Shown here piece by piece: positions 33,925-49,380 of a DNA stretch of 64,000 bases. The stretch's first letter is position 1. Each line of letters starts with the position of its first letter. A model generated the notes under the pieces. That model searched no databases. It had not been told where the DNA came from and saw only the letters and a program-made list of their open reading frames with translations. The DNA comes from Apiospora phragmitis (lineage: Eukaryota > Ascomycota > Sordariomycetes > Amphisphaeriales > Apiosporaceae), in assembly GCA_038363925.1 (NCBI GenBank), contig JAQQWL010000011.1, positions 2,790,001 to 2,854,000 on the forward strand. The letters are read 5' to 3'. Both the position numbers and the translations under genes were made by a program.

Positions 33925-34947
33925 CTCACTCGCGATCTAATACGTTTGTCTGGTGGAAGTCGTGGTAGTGTCACGACGAGTGGGAGAAGTACCCTCCCCA
34001 ACTTCCAAAGCTACGTGTAGCTACAGTTTTTGTACTTAGTCAGCGAAGATGTCAACCAAGAAAAGGATAAAACCCCGAGTGAGCAAGAAAGCGGAGGAAA
34101 AAAGGATTAAAAGAAAGAGAAATCGAATCTGCTGTGCTATCTATGACTTCCGCAAACTAACCACCCGTTCCGAGTTGACAGTAACACCAAGTAGAGCAGA
34201 GGAAGAGGGTGGTGTGTCAGCTGCAGCGAAGAAGCGCACGCAGCGTTGCAGCATGGATCGGACCTATGTAAGGTTAGCATGTGGTCGGGCCCCGTTACCC
34301 ACGTGGGCTGCTACTATTGCACTTATTATTAAGTCAAATAATGTTATATCAAATTCATTTGCACTCTCAAGTTGTACGCCCCAAACTTAATGCTACAAAT
34401 GACAACACAGAAAGTCATAATACATGGCTGCCATATTGCTCACAGAACCAGAGATTATTATTTGGGTCCTATGATATCATCATAGGCATCTTCAGTTCAT
34501 TATGGACGTGCCTCGAAAAACAGGGGGCAATAATCCGTCTTCGACCTTCCGAATACTTCGAATAACAGCAACACCCATCCAACATCATGCGATGCCTGCA
34601 CTCCAACCACTTTTTGCTCGGCTTTCTCTTTCTCTCGTTCAATCACTAGAACCCTCGGCATATATATGAATATATACACTCCCAACGTCCAATAATAGAT
34701 TCTCGCGGGAGCTGTGGCTCATCCTGTTACGACAAGGTGGTCGAGGCCAGCTTACAAAAATACCCCATTATATTCCTACAGCGCCCAAAAAAAGAACACG
34801 CTTTTACAGAATGACCGCCATGGAACCGACCGGAACTCCAGCTTCGTGAGCGCCTTGCTCAAGGGTCGGGGTCAGAACCGCCAACCAACATTTTCCTTAC
34901 AATCCTCCGTATGTTTTTGACTTTCTTTTGTTTCGGTTACTCTTCCG
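33925..34947. other. Intergenic region
   Basis: About 1 kb between the hydrolase gene start and the 3' end of the homeobox gene. AT-rich in 34310-34560. No supported gene. Confidence 0.45.
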
Positions 34948-37143
34948 TCACCGCCAGGCCCCTTGGCTTAGTGACAAAAGCCCCGCGACGCAGTCCATAT
35001 CAGGCCTCTTACTGGGGCTGACTTGGCCTCGCATCATGAACCGGTCCACCTCCTCATCTCCCTTGGGACCCTTGCCAGATTTCTCCAAAGGCAATTTCTT
35101 TTGGCCGTTTTCATCCTCGAAGATCGACACAGTTGTCTCCAGTCCCGCCTTACCACCTCGTAGACGAGGCACGGGAGCCGTATTAGCCCGGTTGCCCAAC
35201 AAGGACCGCTTATTGGCTGCATTAGGACCTTGGTCTCCCAGTACACGTCCAGCACGTCGGGCATTCCCGATCACCGCCTGGACCGTAGTCTGCTCTTTGG
35301 TTGGAGTCGCGGATGGTAAGGGTGGCGCCGGCGGTTAGGGTTTCCATCATAATCGGGACTCCAGTTCTCCTTGTCCGAGTCTCCCCAGGAGACAATACGA
35401 CAGCCAAGCCCGATTTTCCAGCACTCTTTTTCTCGACCTCAACATCCTCCGTCGCAGCTCTTTCCGGCTTGTCCAGGGAATCTGTCGGTGGCTGCTGTGT
35501 GGCTTGGGTAGGAGGCAAGCTTTGAATGCGTGAGATGTTACTGCTAGAACGGCTTAGTTTGGGCTTCTTGGACAATGAGCTGCGGCGGCTCGGTGGTGCG
35601 TTGCGTTTGCCTGAGTTGGGTTGCGCGGAGCCATTAGCTGCCTGTGCGACGGCGTTGAGAAGGCTGCTGAGGCCGCTCGACGTTTGACTGCTAGAGCGCA
35701 GGAGCGAAATTGCCGCAACGGCTGAGCCAGAAGACTCATTCTCTGCCTGCTGGGTCAACTCATCCGCGTCTCGGCATCACAGCAGGACTCCCAAGCATGA
35801 ACATCGCGTGAGCGGCCGTGGGCTAGCTGAACCGGTAAGCTGGCAGTCAGCGTCGAAATGGGAGGCAACGTGATGCCTGACAGGGCACTCCGGCTACGCT
35901 GCAAGATGCGGGGTGCGCGGACAGGAGGCAGAGTTGTCGTGTCGTGAGGCACCTGAGATTGTGCTGGCCTTGGCGGAGAAGGTTGGGATGATACCAGCTC
36001 TGCTTTGCCCTCGAGCGACAAGGAGAGGCGGAACTGAGACGAGGATGACGAAGGTGGAGGCAGGATGGAAACTGGAGAGTTATCCACCGCGGATCCGGCA
36101 GATGGCGGGAAGGAATCGAGCCTAATAGTACATGTTAGTCAAGCCTTGCCACGGGAGAAATTATGACAGGGTGCCTACCTGAACGACTCATCGCCCGGTC
36201 GATCAAGCGTCGAGGGAGACGAGAAAGAGGCGCCTGCGTTCCATCTGTTTGATAAATACCCAACAGAATTCGGCAGGGACTGTGAGAACTTTTGAGCACT
36301 CTCATTCGCATTAACGGCGAAGATAGAGTTTGAAGGTGAAACGCCTGACTCCGAGGCCCTTCTTTCTGTATTTGACTGCTCCGTTGCGCCAGGGTTGGCA
36401 GCCGAGGGAGATAGTCGGAAAGAATGCATAGTGCCTACGCTCGCAGGGCTCGGAGCCCGGTGTTCCAACTCAGCCGGACGCGTATCCAAGCTGTCGTCGG
36501 CTATACTGGGAGCGTCTCCGAAAGACAGCGAATCGTTTGCCAGGCCATGGATCGGTCCTCCATACCGCAGTGCCGCAATTTCTTGTGGCGACAGCGGACG
36601 CGATTTCCGCCTGTCGTTCTGACGGCGGTTCTGGAACCAGATCTAAAACAACGAGGACAAGTCAGATAAGTCGAGAAAGGAAAACCAGCGTTTCCCCATG
36701 GAGCTGTACAGTCCTAGACTAACCTGCACTTCTTTCTCATTAAGCGTGACGCGATTGACGATATCCAGACGCGCTGCCTTATCGGGCTTCGGGTTCGTGC
36801 TGTACGCGTTCTCGAGAATGGTTTTGTCTTGGGCACTGCATATAGGAGCAGACAAGGTATTAGTCACGACCTAAGCCACACGAGCCATTCTCCGCCTCCA
36901 ACCTGGGTAGGTACATACGTGGTCCTCTTCCGCTTTCCCTTGGGATGCCTCTCATTTTCAGGGCGCGGTACCGGGTAGCCCGACTCCCATGTGAAATGAC
37001 GTCTCGAAAGACAGGGCAGACGATTCCGGGTCGCTCATGCTGCTTTGAAAGCTCGTGTCTTGGCTCGCCCGGCGATCCTCGATTCTGTCGTGGACGCTGG
37101 TGGTGGGGGACGGGCCCGGAGAGTGTTGGTGAAGGGAGGACAT
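34948..37143 (-). CDS. Homeobox transcription factor, YOX1-like
   Basis: Exons 37143-36919, 36835-36724, 36642-36179 and 36121-34948; 657 residues. The homeodomain spans three exons: KGKRKRTT, AQDKTILENAYSTNPKPDKA, RVTLNEKEVQ, then IWFQNRRQNDRRKSRPLSP. Helix 3 has the invariant W-F-Q-N-x-R. The rest is Ser/Pro-rich and disordered, as usual for fungal homeobox regulators, with a basic patch (SLSKKPKLSRSSSNISR). Three indels are needed for continuity: an extra G in 36986-36988, a missing base near 35764-35772 and an extra base near 35297-35302. With them all four exon phases agree. DNA-binding nuclear regulator; in yeast Yox1 represses M/G1 genes, and filamentous relatives affect conidiation, but orthology is not shown here. 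Confidence 0.87.
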
Positions 37144-39559
37144 GGTGTAGGAAGAAGGATGGCGTGGGCTGACGATAGCTAGTCGGGTCTATGGGGTGCA
37201 TAGTCCAATGGGCAGAAGGTGTGGCGTGTAGGACGTGTCGTGTCGAGTCGTGTCGTAGGTACGCCAGTCCGTATATAAGACGAATGACAGGCAAACGAAG
37301 GTAAGATGCTCTCGGCTTTGTGCCCGCAGTCGTACAGAATCAATCAATTGAGAAGTCCTCTCGTTGTGGCGTCGAGAGCAGGGGAGAGCAAGAGAGGAAG
37401 AAGACGAGAGTGTTTGAGGGTGAGGAATGTAAACGCAGATGGGCCTGGGTGAGGGTATTAACTGAATATAGCACGCTAGCTCCTCGTGAAGCGTAACGTA
37501 TCGACTGAACTTTACTTTCAAATACGTATCGCGACTCCCCTCGAACTTCGAAATTGGGATACCCGACCTTGAGCAGAGCAGATGCGTGCAGCAGCACCAA
37601 TAGCGATTCGATCCGGCCAGTCAAGTAAGAAGGTACTTATCGGCAGGTAATAAAAGAAATCGCGTCTTGTGTCTCATACCGACAGACCAGTTGCAGTGAG
37701 GGCGTGTTGAGGGTAGGGGAAAAGCATGGCATGGGTCGTCCCCGCCCACTCGCTCTCACCTAGAAGACCCCTGTCCGTCACCAGTCGCGTCTCCAGTCCG
37801 CCGCATGGAAAAGATACAATTAAGCTGTCTCACGCCTTACCCAAGACGGCATGGTCTATTGGAAATGGCTCTGCACAAATAAACCCCCTCCCCCAAACAG
37901 CCGCGTTCATTGGTCAGGCTGGCTCCGGATTAGGAAGTATACCAAACATACTTTTCCAATGTTGCCATGGAAAGCCGCGCGATCCCAACCACCACCCGGT
38001 CCTGCATAGGTAGACCGTAGCCGCATCTGTGGGCTAAAGGAGAAACACGAGAGCAAAAAAGAATGCCAACCACTCTCGATATGTACTTCATTTGCCTTAC
38101 CCGATCGAGACAGACAGACAGACATGCTGCTGAGTAAAGAGCCTTTGGCCGAGCTTGATGGATAAGACGCGTTCAACGGCTAGATCTATTTTGACCACCA
38201 CTGACCCGGCATTAAGGTTATCATGTTGCAACGATCTAGTGCACAAGCGAGAGGGTGCTGTCGGTGTTATTCGCTGCTCTTCCATTGGCTGGCTGTTGAT
38301 GTCATAAGAGCCTCCTCCATGTAGTGCCATAGCTGGTGTTGATACTACATAACTAGTGCAATGCATACACTACCAACTGTCATCCTCAACGCGACCCCCC
38401 TCAAAGCGCACTTAAATTAATAACAACTAGTAAGTGCATAAGATTGAATTCTCACCATCTTGGTCAGTGGTGCTTATGGCGTTTTTTTCATTGGTCGATC
38501 GGGCGACAGTAAATAATACAGATCCAAGACAGCCTCATCATACTCCCTTGCCGCCTCGTCTGGGAAAAAACGAAATCCATCGGTCAAATAGTTCGTTCAT
38601 TTAGGGTTGTTTTGTCGCGTTTCTGATTCTGATTCTGATTTTCCTTCTTCTTTTGTGCCCTCATCCGTCCCGCCGTTGGGGATGTCTCTTGGCCACTCAT
38701 GACGGAATCGACTCCCCACCGAATCACGATACATTCGATGCACATGGGTGGTTGGATAACCCTGCCCTGGCTCGACGCGTGACCAGTTTGCGCGCCAGAG
38801 ATCGATGCCCCGTGCTGTGCTGGGGGTGAAGTTGCTCGTGCTGTCCCACAACGAGGTGGGCGACACAGCTGTCGATTTGCCGTTAGCCGCAGTGGCAGGT
38901 CAAATAAGAGAGATACGGGAACCGGACTCTATGGTACATATGGAGTATACTCAGGCATATCAGGAGCGGGCGCGATGCCGCGCGGGCTGGCCTCGCGCGC
39001 GTGGGAGGGACTGGTTGGTCATCTTGCTTCGAGGATTCCAAACCCACCTTACCGAGTACTGGTGATCAATCATATCCACGCTAATCACGGATCATGAGCT
39101 GGTAGCACACGCTGGTGCCACGAGATGGAAAGAATACTAGCTAAGAGAAAGTATAGCTATGTAGTATGTAGGTAGAAGCAATTTATAATTAGATGTGCCA
39201 AAGCTCAGACACCATCGTGCCCAGATCGCTCTACTCAGATCGATTTTATATCACAGGCCTCTGGGAGACGGACAGCACAAAGTCAGAACGTGAGATATTC
39301 TTTCGAACCAAAAAGCGCAGATGCATTCTTCCTTATGTACAAACATGCGCCATGAAAAGCAAGCCTAGGATACGATACAATGATCAACGGCTGAAACTAG
39401 ATAAGTTCGCCAAAGCTTTCCTCGACACTTCTATCCCTTCCTCCTTCATGCCACCACCAGGATATAATAATCTTTGTCTCTCCATACCACATCTCTGGCA
39501 TTACCGTACTCATTTCATTACAAGTCTACACTCAACACCAGTCTTTCCACTCGACCACT
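37144..39559. other. Long intergenic region upstream of the homeobox gene
   Basis: About 2.4 kb without a supported gene, typical of the long promoters of fungal regulators. It contains a TTCTGA repeat (38621-38642) and short open frames without motifs. The final 200 bases are probably SDH1 3' UTR. Confidence 0.5.
38621..38642. repeat. TTCTGA microsatellite
   Basis: Three tandem copies of the hexamer TTCTGA plus a partial copy, in non-coding sequence. Confidence 0.75.
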
Positions 39560-41873
<2,314 letters not shown>

Positions 41874-42593
41874 TCTAGAAGCCATGCTGAACAACAAGAT
41901 TTGCAATCAATCGAGGTGTGTATGAGACAAACGAGAGCGAAGAAGAGTTGAAGCAGAGGGGAGATGTCAAAAAGAGGTTGCACCCAAGAAGGATTAGACG
42001 GAATTGAGGCTCTTGTCCTGCAAGTTCCGATATCCGAGATGGGCAAGATCGGATCGAATCAATTGTCTGGTTCAAAGGGAGGGAGGGAAAAAGTGATGAT
42101 GCCTCCAACTTTTGGCTTCGCCGTGTTGAAAGCTCTCGCTCTCGCTCTCTCGGGTTGGCTTTGGAGAAACTGGGGACTGGCCAATGGGAAGCGGCCTATA
42201 TGCCTTGACTGCTCTTCCTCGGCTAACCGTAACACAGCGGTCGGCCCACAATATGCCGACCTCATTACTGCACACCACATTCATTCCGACCTTCCCCCAC
42301 TACATACGTCTTCGCTCATGCACGTGTCTTGACTGCCTTGAACGCCTCGACTTGCGGCTTGGGAGACCGGATTTACAGCCCACTCTTTGGTCAGAGGAAG
42401 CTTATATAGGCAGATCTCACTTTGAAGTAACACATGCTTGGATTTGCTATAACACATCAACGTATGCGTTGTAATGTTATTTACCTAGGTTAGGTACAAG
42501 TAGGCACTCTGCCCAGCACCTCCAAACCCCTACACCTTATACCACATATCCGACCAAGTATGCCTGCAAAACATGCAACATATTCCTGCCTCA
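41874..42593. other. Intergenic region
   Basis: About 0.7 kb upstream of SDH1 and downstream of the PX protein gene. It should contain the SDH1 promoter. No gene seen. Confidence 0.5.
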
Positions 42594-45500
42594 TTAATCC
42601 GAAAGCACCTGCCTGAGCATCTGCAGGAAATTCTCCTTCAAATGATGCACCTCGCTGACCTCAGGCTTGACGGGCTCGCCCGCATTACGTCGAAGCCGGT
42701 CTTGCTTCTTGGACCTACGCCGTCTCTCGGCCTCGATAGGGTCGAGCTCATCTTGCAGCTCCTCTTCGGCCTCGTCCTCCGAGTCTTCATCATATCCCAT
42801 AACTTCCAAGTCCATGTTGTTCAGCCCGAAGTCGCTGGCTTGCATGCTCGCCACACCCGGCAACGCGTCCACACTCACTTGCCCCTCTGCTGCCATTTTC
42901 TGCCGTGTCTTGTCATGATGCCACTTCTTGCGAGCTTCTTGCCATGCGATTAGATTGTTGATCTCTGCGAGGGCCTTCTCCTTATCCACCTTGCCAGTCG
43001 TAACACCGCCCTCGAATAAGGCATTGACATCCAACGAGCCAGCCGCAGGCCCCTTCCGCAAGAACTCCAGGATGCCTTCTATCCATCCCATAAGCTGAGT
43101 AAAAAGGCCGTTGTCATGCGTGTGGACTTCGTGCACAAACTTGTAGAAGTTGTGCTCGTGCCGTTGGCAAAGGTCAATGAATGCCTGAACTGTCTGGTTC
43201 GGATCCGCTGAAGCATCCTCTTCTCGGCATTTCTCAACAACCTATACCTTGAATGAGCATAATGAGTAAAAAAGGAATTGGGTCGTGTGTGCTTACCTGT
43301 ATCATGTCATCCATGAACACAGAGAAATCCGTGATGCTGTTGTACACGTTGGCAGACTTGTAGACGCGGACAAGGGGCTCGTAGAATATCGTAAACAGAT
43401 CTCGTAGTAGTTGCAAGGTGACCGGCTCTTCGATCATATGAAGCATCATGGCCTTGTCGCGCTGACGCGTGTAAAGCTTGAGCAGTTGCTTCAGGTACGA
43501 GAACAGCTGTGCTCCTTGCTTGAGCTCCTCGTCGACGTTCTCAACGGCGTTATTGAACGCGACGTAGGCGTTGTAGACTCTTCCAATCTGTTCAGGAGTG
43601 AGCGGGGGCTCTATCATCTCCGACCGCAACACGGCCACAATAAGATCGACGTCATCCGCAATAGCCTCCTCCCGGATTGAAAGCTTCACCGGTTCCTCTG
43701 CTTCCGTAAACGCTTTCAGCTTCTTCACGAATACGTCGTCTCCTATCTTAGCCGCGACAGCGTCAATATTCTTCTGAAATTGACGAATGCCATCATTCAG
43801 CGCCGCCGAAAAGATCCGCTGCATAAGTGACCGACTTCCAAACGGTTGTGCAAGGAAAAGATCGAGAACACTGGCCATGACAGCGGCGGGATTTGCGATC
43901 CTGATGGCGTTCTTCATTAGAGTGTAAGGAATTAAAGAGTGAATCCTCTTCATTTGCGCAAACAGTTCAGGCGAATTATCCTCCGCGAGGAATAGATGAT
44001 AGACCGTGGCTGCGACCTCGATTCGAAGCCACTCGGCGAACTTCTGGTACTGTATACTCAGATCTTGAATGGTTTCCTTGTCCTTGATTTCTTGGAAAAG
44101 CATCGTTAGACCGTTCCGTTCGACGATGTCTTGGCGGAATTGTTCCATATAGACATCCAGTTCGGCAGCTCGCTTCCTGGCGATCTCGTAGAACTGTTTT
44201 TGCTCCTCCACCCGCCTCTCATCAACGGCTTTGCGACGCATGATATCAAAAACATCATCATCAGATGGAGTCATGGAGTCACGAGTCAAGAACTCTTGCA
44301 TTGCCTTCGTCTGGGCTATCTGGGGATCGTGTAGCAAGGACCGCAAGAATGCCCTCAGGGAGATTCTCTGGTTTTCACGCCACAACATCGCATTCTGTAA
44401 CCATCAGTCATCTGCTGTACGCATGGCAGACAGTTCAATCAGAATGGCACTTACCGCAGTCTTCGGGCTTGGTACCGGACTCGATGCTCCGTCCGTGCTA
44501 GGGCGTGGAGAAGATCGTGAAGACCTCCCTATTGACGTTGTGGAAAGATTACGGCGATGATCGCGCACGGTGAGATTCCTCATCGACTCCTTCACGCCAC
44601 CGGATTCGCCGTCATGTTGCATCGTCGATACAGACGATAGTGAGGACGCATCAGAGTCGGCACCACCATCTGTCATGCGCCCCAGGATTGTCGATGCTGC
44701 TGTATCCGACTTATTCTTCTTGGGCACCGGGGTAGCACCTTTCCAGGTAACTCGATTCGCAGCTGTTTGTGCAACCGGGTAAAATCACCGTACCGCCTCC
44801 CAATAAAATGCTCGAGCTCCGACTTCCTTTTCACGCGGAGTAAGAATTCCTGCTAGCAGTCAGCAGCGTGTCATTATGATGACCGGGTTTTGAACGTACG
44901 GCATGCTTGTGCGACCTGATCTTCCTCTTGACCGAAGTGATGCGTACACCTGCGACATTCACATCCCAGCCGTTGACGTAATTGCCTTCGGGCAACGAAT
45001 TCAACATGCCGGTATCAATGGCGTCACGGTCCACGATCTCCATCTCGGCGAATCTTATTCGCTCCTCAAAGCCCGAGGCTGTACGCACACCAGACACCAT
45101 CATCAGCTCGACAACCTTTCTGCATTTTACAGCAAGTTTGCGACGTTTCGTCTCTTCCAGTCGGTCTTCGGAGGACGAGATGTTCTTACTCGCAAAAGAT
45201 TCGAGAAACTAGCACACGGGGCGCAGAGTTAGATCCGTGGCGCCTTGTTATTATATATGAGCAACCTTTGACCTACCTTCTGCAACTTGTCCTGCCAGAA
45301 TTCCTTTTCCTTCGCCTTGTCCAGAAAAGGGAACTCGCGAACATGATGTACGAAGATGTATCGCAAGATTGGAAGCTCGGAATCGAGTGGCGAAACCTCT
45401 CCAAGAGGCGAGCTGAAAGGTGCACCAAAACGGCGCAGGGCCGTGGGCGAGTTGAGTTCGTTGATTTCCCAGGCAACTTGCTCTGAAATGAGTTCTCGCT

Positions 45501-45756
45501 TGAGATCTATAGGTCGCGGTGTCAGTTTCGTCAGCCCAGATTTGATGCGATTCGGGAGCGTCAGCCTCAAGAGCCGGCCTCGTTATTTTTCTTTCAACAT
45601 ACAATGTTCTTGCTTCCCCGTCAGCGTCTGGCCAGGTGGCGGTATTGACCGAGTACTCTGTGCCCGCGTCGTATTCTCAACAGGAGGTCGTACCGGCGTG
45701 GTTTCCGATTGCGCAGGCGGGTCGCCCGCCGTCGATGTGCCGTTCGCGGAAGACAT
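42594..45756 (-). CDS. LEC1: PXB-PX-DUF3818 protein, homologue of yeast YPR097W (Lec1)
   Basis: Exons 45756-45603, 45506-45277, 45208-44900, 44852-44455, 44394-43297 and 43241-42594; 945 residues. The N-terminal PXB region shows ELISEQVAWEINELNSPTAL and LRYIFVHHVREFPFLDKAKE. It is followed by a PX phosphoinositide-binding domain (EFLLRVKRKSELEHFIGRRY, FTRLHKQLRIELPGKVLPPV), a Ser-rich linker and a long helical DUF3818 region (YQKFAEWLRIEV, IPYTLMKNAIRIANPAAVMA, LDLFLAQPFGSRSLMQRIFS), ending in an acidic/basic coiled tail. The yeast homologue affects sterol and lipid-droplet distribution at membranes. One C is missing at the G run 44729-44732 (VLPP then VPKKNKS). All exon phases agree afterwards. 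Confidence 0.9.
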
Positions 45757-47399
45757 GGTCAAAGGCGCGCAAAGAATGCAGAAGGTGTGGGAAAATCAAT
45801 AATTATGGCTGGCTGAAGTAGATGCGAGTATGTAGCCCCGGCACAAAAAGTACATAGGCAGCTGCAGTCTGGACGGGTGATGGTGTCGTATCGGTAAGGG
45901 GTGGCTTTGCTTTGCATGCGGTTGGTGACGTCCTAACAAAGTACAACTTTTAATCTCTCCCCCAAGATCAGAACTAGCCGTAGATGGCGGGGTTTTGGGG
46001 GTCTTCAATCTTGCTGATCGATCTACTCGACCTTTCACACTCACAGTGCACCAATGACCACTTCCAGGTAGACAAATAGGACTGATTCGCGAGGCAGGGA
46101 CGAGTTTACGGAAGGAGAAACGAGATATGCCAGCGAATATGGGAACTCGAGGGGAAGCTACCTAACCCGTCGCTACAAGGCGATGAGGGAGTTTGCTTAT
46201 ATTGACGAACTCAAATGTATCCCACGGGCGCGCAGAAGCAGGGTTCCCCCCCTCCCATTCAAGGGTTGTTGAGCCACCATGTCACAGCGTGGAATAGAAA
46301 TGACTGTCTTTAGCGCCCAATCATCCTGGGCACTCAGTGCCGTAGTCCCGGATTCGGCAGAGTGGCTTGTTCAACTTGTTCTACTTGATCCGGGCATCAT
46401 GGGCTATCGCGGCACAAGCCACCGAAAAAGTTGACGCTGATGAGCATCAGTCACCTTTTCTTCCTCTTGGCTGCTTGGCGGCTGTTGGAGCCCGTCACTT
46501 GGTGCTACCCATGACGACGCGTGTCTGCCGTGAATAGCTCGGAGCCGTGACCAGGGATGACGTCGCCCGTTTCAAAACATGGCCCAAATCTACATAGGTA
46601 TGTGGGCCAGCTGAGCTGAGTCGGAACGCCTTACTCCAAGCTTGAGGGCAACAACCTCTGTTGTGTACGACAAAAGTACCTGCTGGAAGACTAACCAGGC
46701 CTCTTTGCAACAAGAATCGACAGGCGGTGCCGCGGACGCCGTCTGTCTGTTCTATACATGTATGTACCATGCTATTTAAGTTATGCAGGTATATACAGTA
46801 GACTGGATATGTCCGTTATTTACCTACCTTGCCAGGTAGATGCACGCATTCTAATGAGCTCCATGCTCCGGTATTCTTGTTATGCATGTACATTATGTAC
46901 TCCGTACTCAAATGGAATGCCCGCATTCGGAGCCGGAAGTTGGGCAATGGAATCTGAACGCCCTGAAAACGTGGAGAAACGAACAGGGGATGATTACCTA
47001 CCTAGTCCGCCTCGATCAATGACATGAAAAAGGTAATTTATATGCGCCCACTGGAAAGAAACAATGGGTTGCCTGTAATGTCCGCCTAATGTATCGTCGA
47101 GTTTGAACCATTTTAGCTGAAAATGACACGACAGCCTCAGTGGCTGAGTACGAATCCGTGCACTCGTCTCCTGCCCCTGGCCTGTGTTGAGCAACATTGC
47201 TTTCGCATCTTGGCCAGATCGCAAAAACTCTCTCAGATGATCTTCGGTGATATATATTATAACTACATAGTATAGGGGACGCCAATTTACATGAAAGAAA
47301 AGTCTCTTAAGTGAACAGTAGGGTATCATGCCATTGTCGTAAGTGAAAATCAGAGGGGAATCACGTAGCCGCCAACCAAGCACACCAATCAAGACAGTG
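45757..47399. other. Intergenic region
   Basis: About 1.6 kb between the PX gene start and the 3' end of the coiled-coil membrane protein gene. Open frames (46495-47410, minus) look random. Scattered GTAGGTA/TACCTAC motifs, common throughout the non-coding parts of this window. Confidence 0.45.
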
Positions 47400-48576
47400 C
47401 TATAACTCATCGAAAGCCCGTAGTACCGCTTCGTCTGCCGGTGAACCCTCGTGTCTCGTTCGATTCAGTGCTGCCCTCACTTCCTCCTCCAAATGTTCGG
47501 ATGCCCTGGTCGTATTCGCAATGCCTCCAGGCACGGACATGTCTTCGCTCTGCTTGTTTCCTGATACGAAGTCGGCCATGGCGTCGGGGATGGAGTCCGA
47601 GACGATCTCAGACAGAGCAGGCACATCCACGGAAGGGCCATACTGGGCTGCCAACAATACCCCTACGACCAAGAATAGCACGATAGATGTGATGATCCAG
47701 ACGACCCGAAGACGCTTCCGTGTCCTCTCTTGCCAGTCTTTGTCAGCCTTTTCCCAATTCTCGACCCGTGCATGAACACGATCCATACGTTCGCTCAAGC
47801 TCTGCACCTTCTGCCGGCCTAACAGGATGCGGCCCTTCAGGGCCTCTATGCGCTCTTCCTGTTCGTCGAATTGGCCGAAGGAGTCAAGCTGGGTTTCGAC
47901 CTCTGTCACCAAGTCCTGCGCATCCTTCTTGAAGACCTCGTTCGTCTCCTGAGACATGCACGCCAGCTCTTTCATGGCGACAAGGGTGCTTTGCAGCGTG
48001 CTCAGCTTCTCCAAGACGGCATAATATGTGTCGTCGAGGCGGCGCATCGTGTCGGTTGAGAATGCATTGAGATCGGTAAGAGATTTCGTAAGACCTCTAT
48101 TCCGATGCCGTTAGCAACATCACCAACATGGGGGATATTTCGCGTCATCATAGTAACATACGCGCTGTGCGCGAGGCAGCACGCTCCCTTTCCGCCTGAA
48201 GCTGCTTCTCTCTCACCGCAGCCGCGGCCGTAGCCAATGTTCCAATGTCCTCAGTCCCCTGCAGTAGCATGCTGGCTCGGCGGCTCTGCTCGGCACTGCT
48301 CAACATGTATGGCGTGACGCCTTCGGAGCGTGGGAGGTCGAGTGACGCCCGTGCTGGCATTTGTAATGTCGGAGCGGCGGACTGCGGCACCCGATCGTTG
48401 CGGTCACGCTGGTGACGTCGCTGGTGGAGGTGCGGCAAATGGTGATGCTGGTGCCCAGCGCGTTGCTTAATTGGCGCGGAAGCATCTGTGATTGAGCGGC
48501 TCATCCGATGTTGAGGTCGTCGTGGAGAGGTCGACCTGGTAGTCGAAAGTCCGAGGGCGGCGCCATTGTTCGACAT
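47400..48576 (-). CDS. Coiled-coil single-pass membrane protein, unknown function
   Basis: Exons 48576-48162 and 48094-47400, 369 residues, phases agree. Residues 1-95 are Ser/Arg/His-rich and basic. A conserved-looking block EDIGTLATAAAAVREKQLQAERERAAS precedes long helices (LNAFSTDTMRRLDDTYYAVL, ETQLDSFGQFDEQEERIEAL). A segment of about 22 hydrophobic residues (VVWIITSIVLFLVVGVLLAA) follows near residue 280, then about 75 acidic residues to the C-terminus. No signal peptide, so the N-terminal helices are probably cytosolic or nuclear and the short tail lumenal. The layout resembles SNARE-like or nuclear-envelope proteins, but the tail is too long for a typical SNARE and I recognise no SNARE zero-layer. 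The frame is clean. Confidence 0.75.
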
Positions 48577-49380
48577 GATTCGTGTGGGCCAGCCCTGGAA
48601 GGCGCATTCCCCCCTAGGCCCTAGGGGAAATCTAATGCCGAACGACCAACGACTTTGATTGATGTCAGTGGTTGTTGTGTTCTCGTCTCCGGTTTTCCTT
48701 CTAGACAATGAAGTTCGCAACGATAGCTGAAACGGGAGTCGTCGTGGTGGCACATGGCAAATAGGGTCGCTCGAGGTAAGGATGTACTTAAGGCAAGGTT
48801 GGGCAATGTTTTAGGAGGTACAAGGGTCTGATCCCAGGCCACCGGGCGTCACATGTCATAACGTCAGTAAATTTCCAAATGTTCTCTACATTGGAACCCC
48901 TAAGGATTACACAATTGCATTGAATCGCGATTACACCATGTAACGTGTAAAAGTTGTATTTCTGAAGTAGTGCAGAAAGGTTGATGGCAATCAACGTAGC
49001 AATAAGGTCAACCTTACTCCGAACCTCATTGACATCATTTCTCGTAGACATCAATGGTATATAGGTGTTCTAACCTCTCGCAAAACCTCGCCAGCCCTTC
49101 TTCTTCTCTCGCATTTTCCGTGGTCGAGGCCACGAGGGTATCATTAACATCCCGACCAACCGTGAGGTAACAAACAGATACCTGAAGTGCAAGATTGCGT
49201 ATCGCCGGTTACGTCAGCCATGGATGAGCTGAGTACAGGAGCTTTGCACCGAAGGGAACAAAGGAGATACTGGACTCCCAAGGACTCCCCCAGTGGTCCT
49301 TCAGTAAAGGGGAGTGATAGGCCTTTCCCGGCCGGCTCCCGTCGTCTTGATTCGAACAGTCTATCATGAACTTAGGTGCT
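48577..49380. other. Intergenic region
   Basis: About 0.8 kb upstream of the membrane protein gene and downstream of CGR1. Nothing supported. The stretch 49180-49380 includes the likely CGR1 3' UTR. Confidence 0.45.

Noticed and set aside
49180..49380. Possible tRNA suggested by a GATTCGAA-like T-loop
   Set aside because: No matching acceptor, D-arm or anticodon stem could be paired around it. No tRNA or rRNA gene is supported anywhere in the window, though a covariance-model scan was not possible here.
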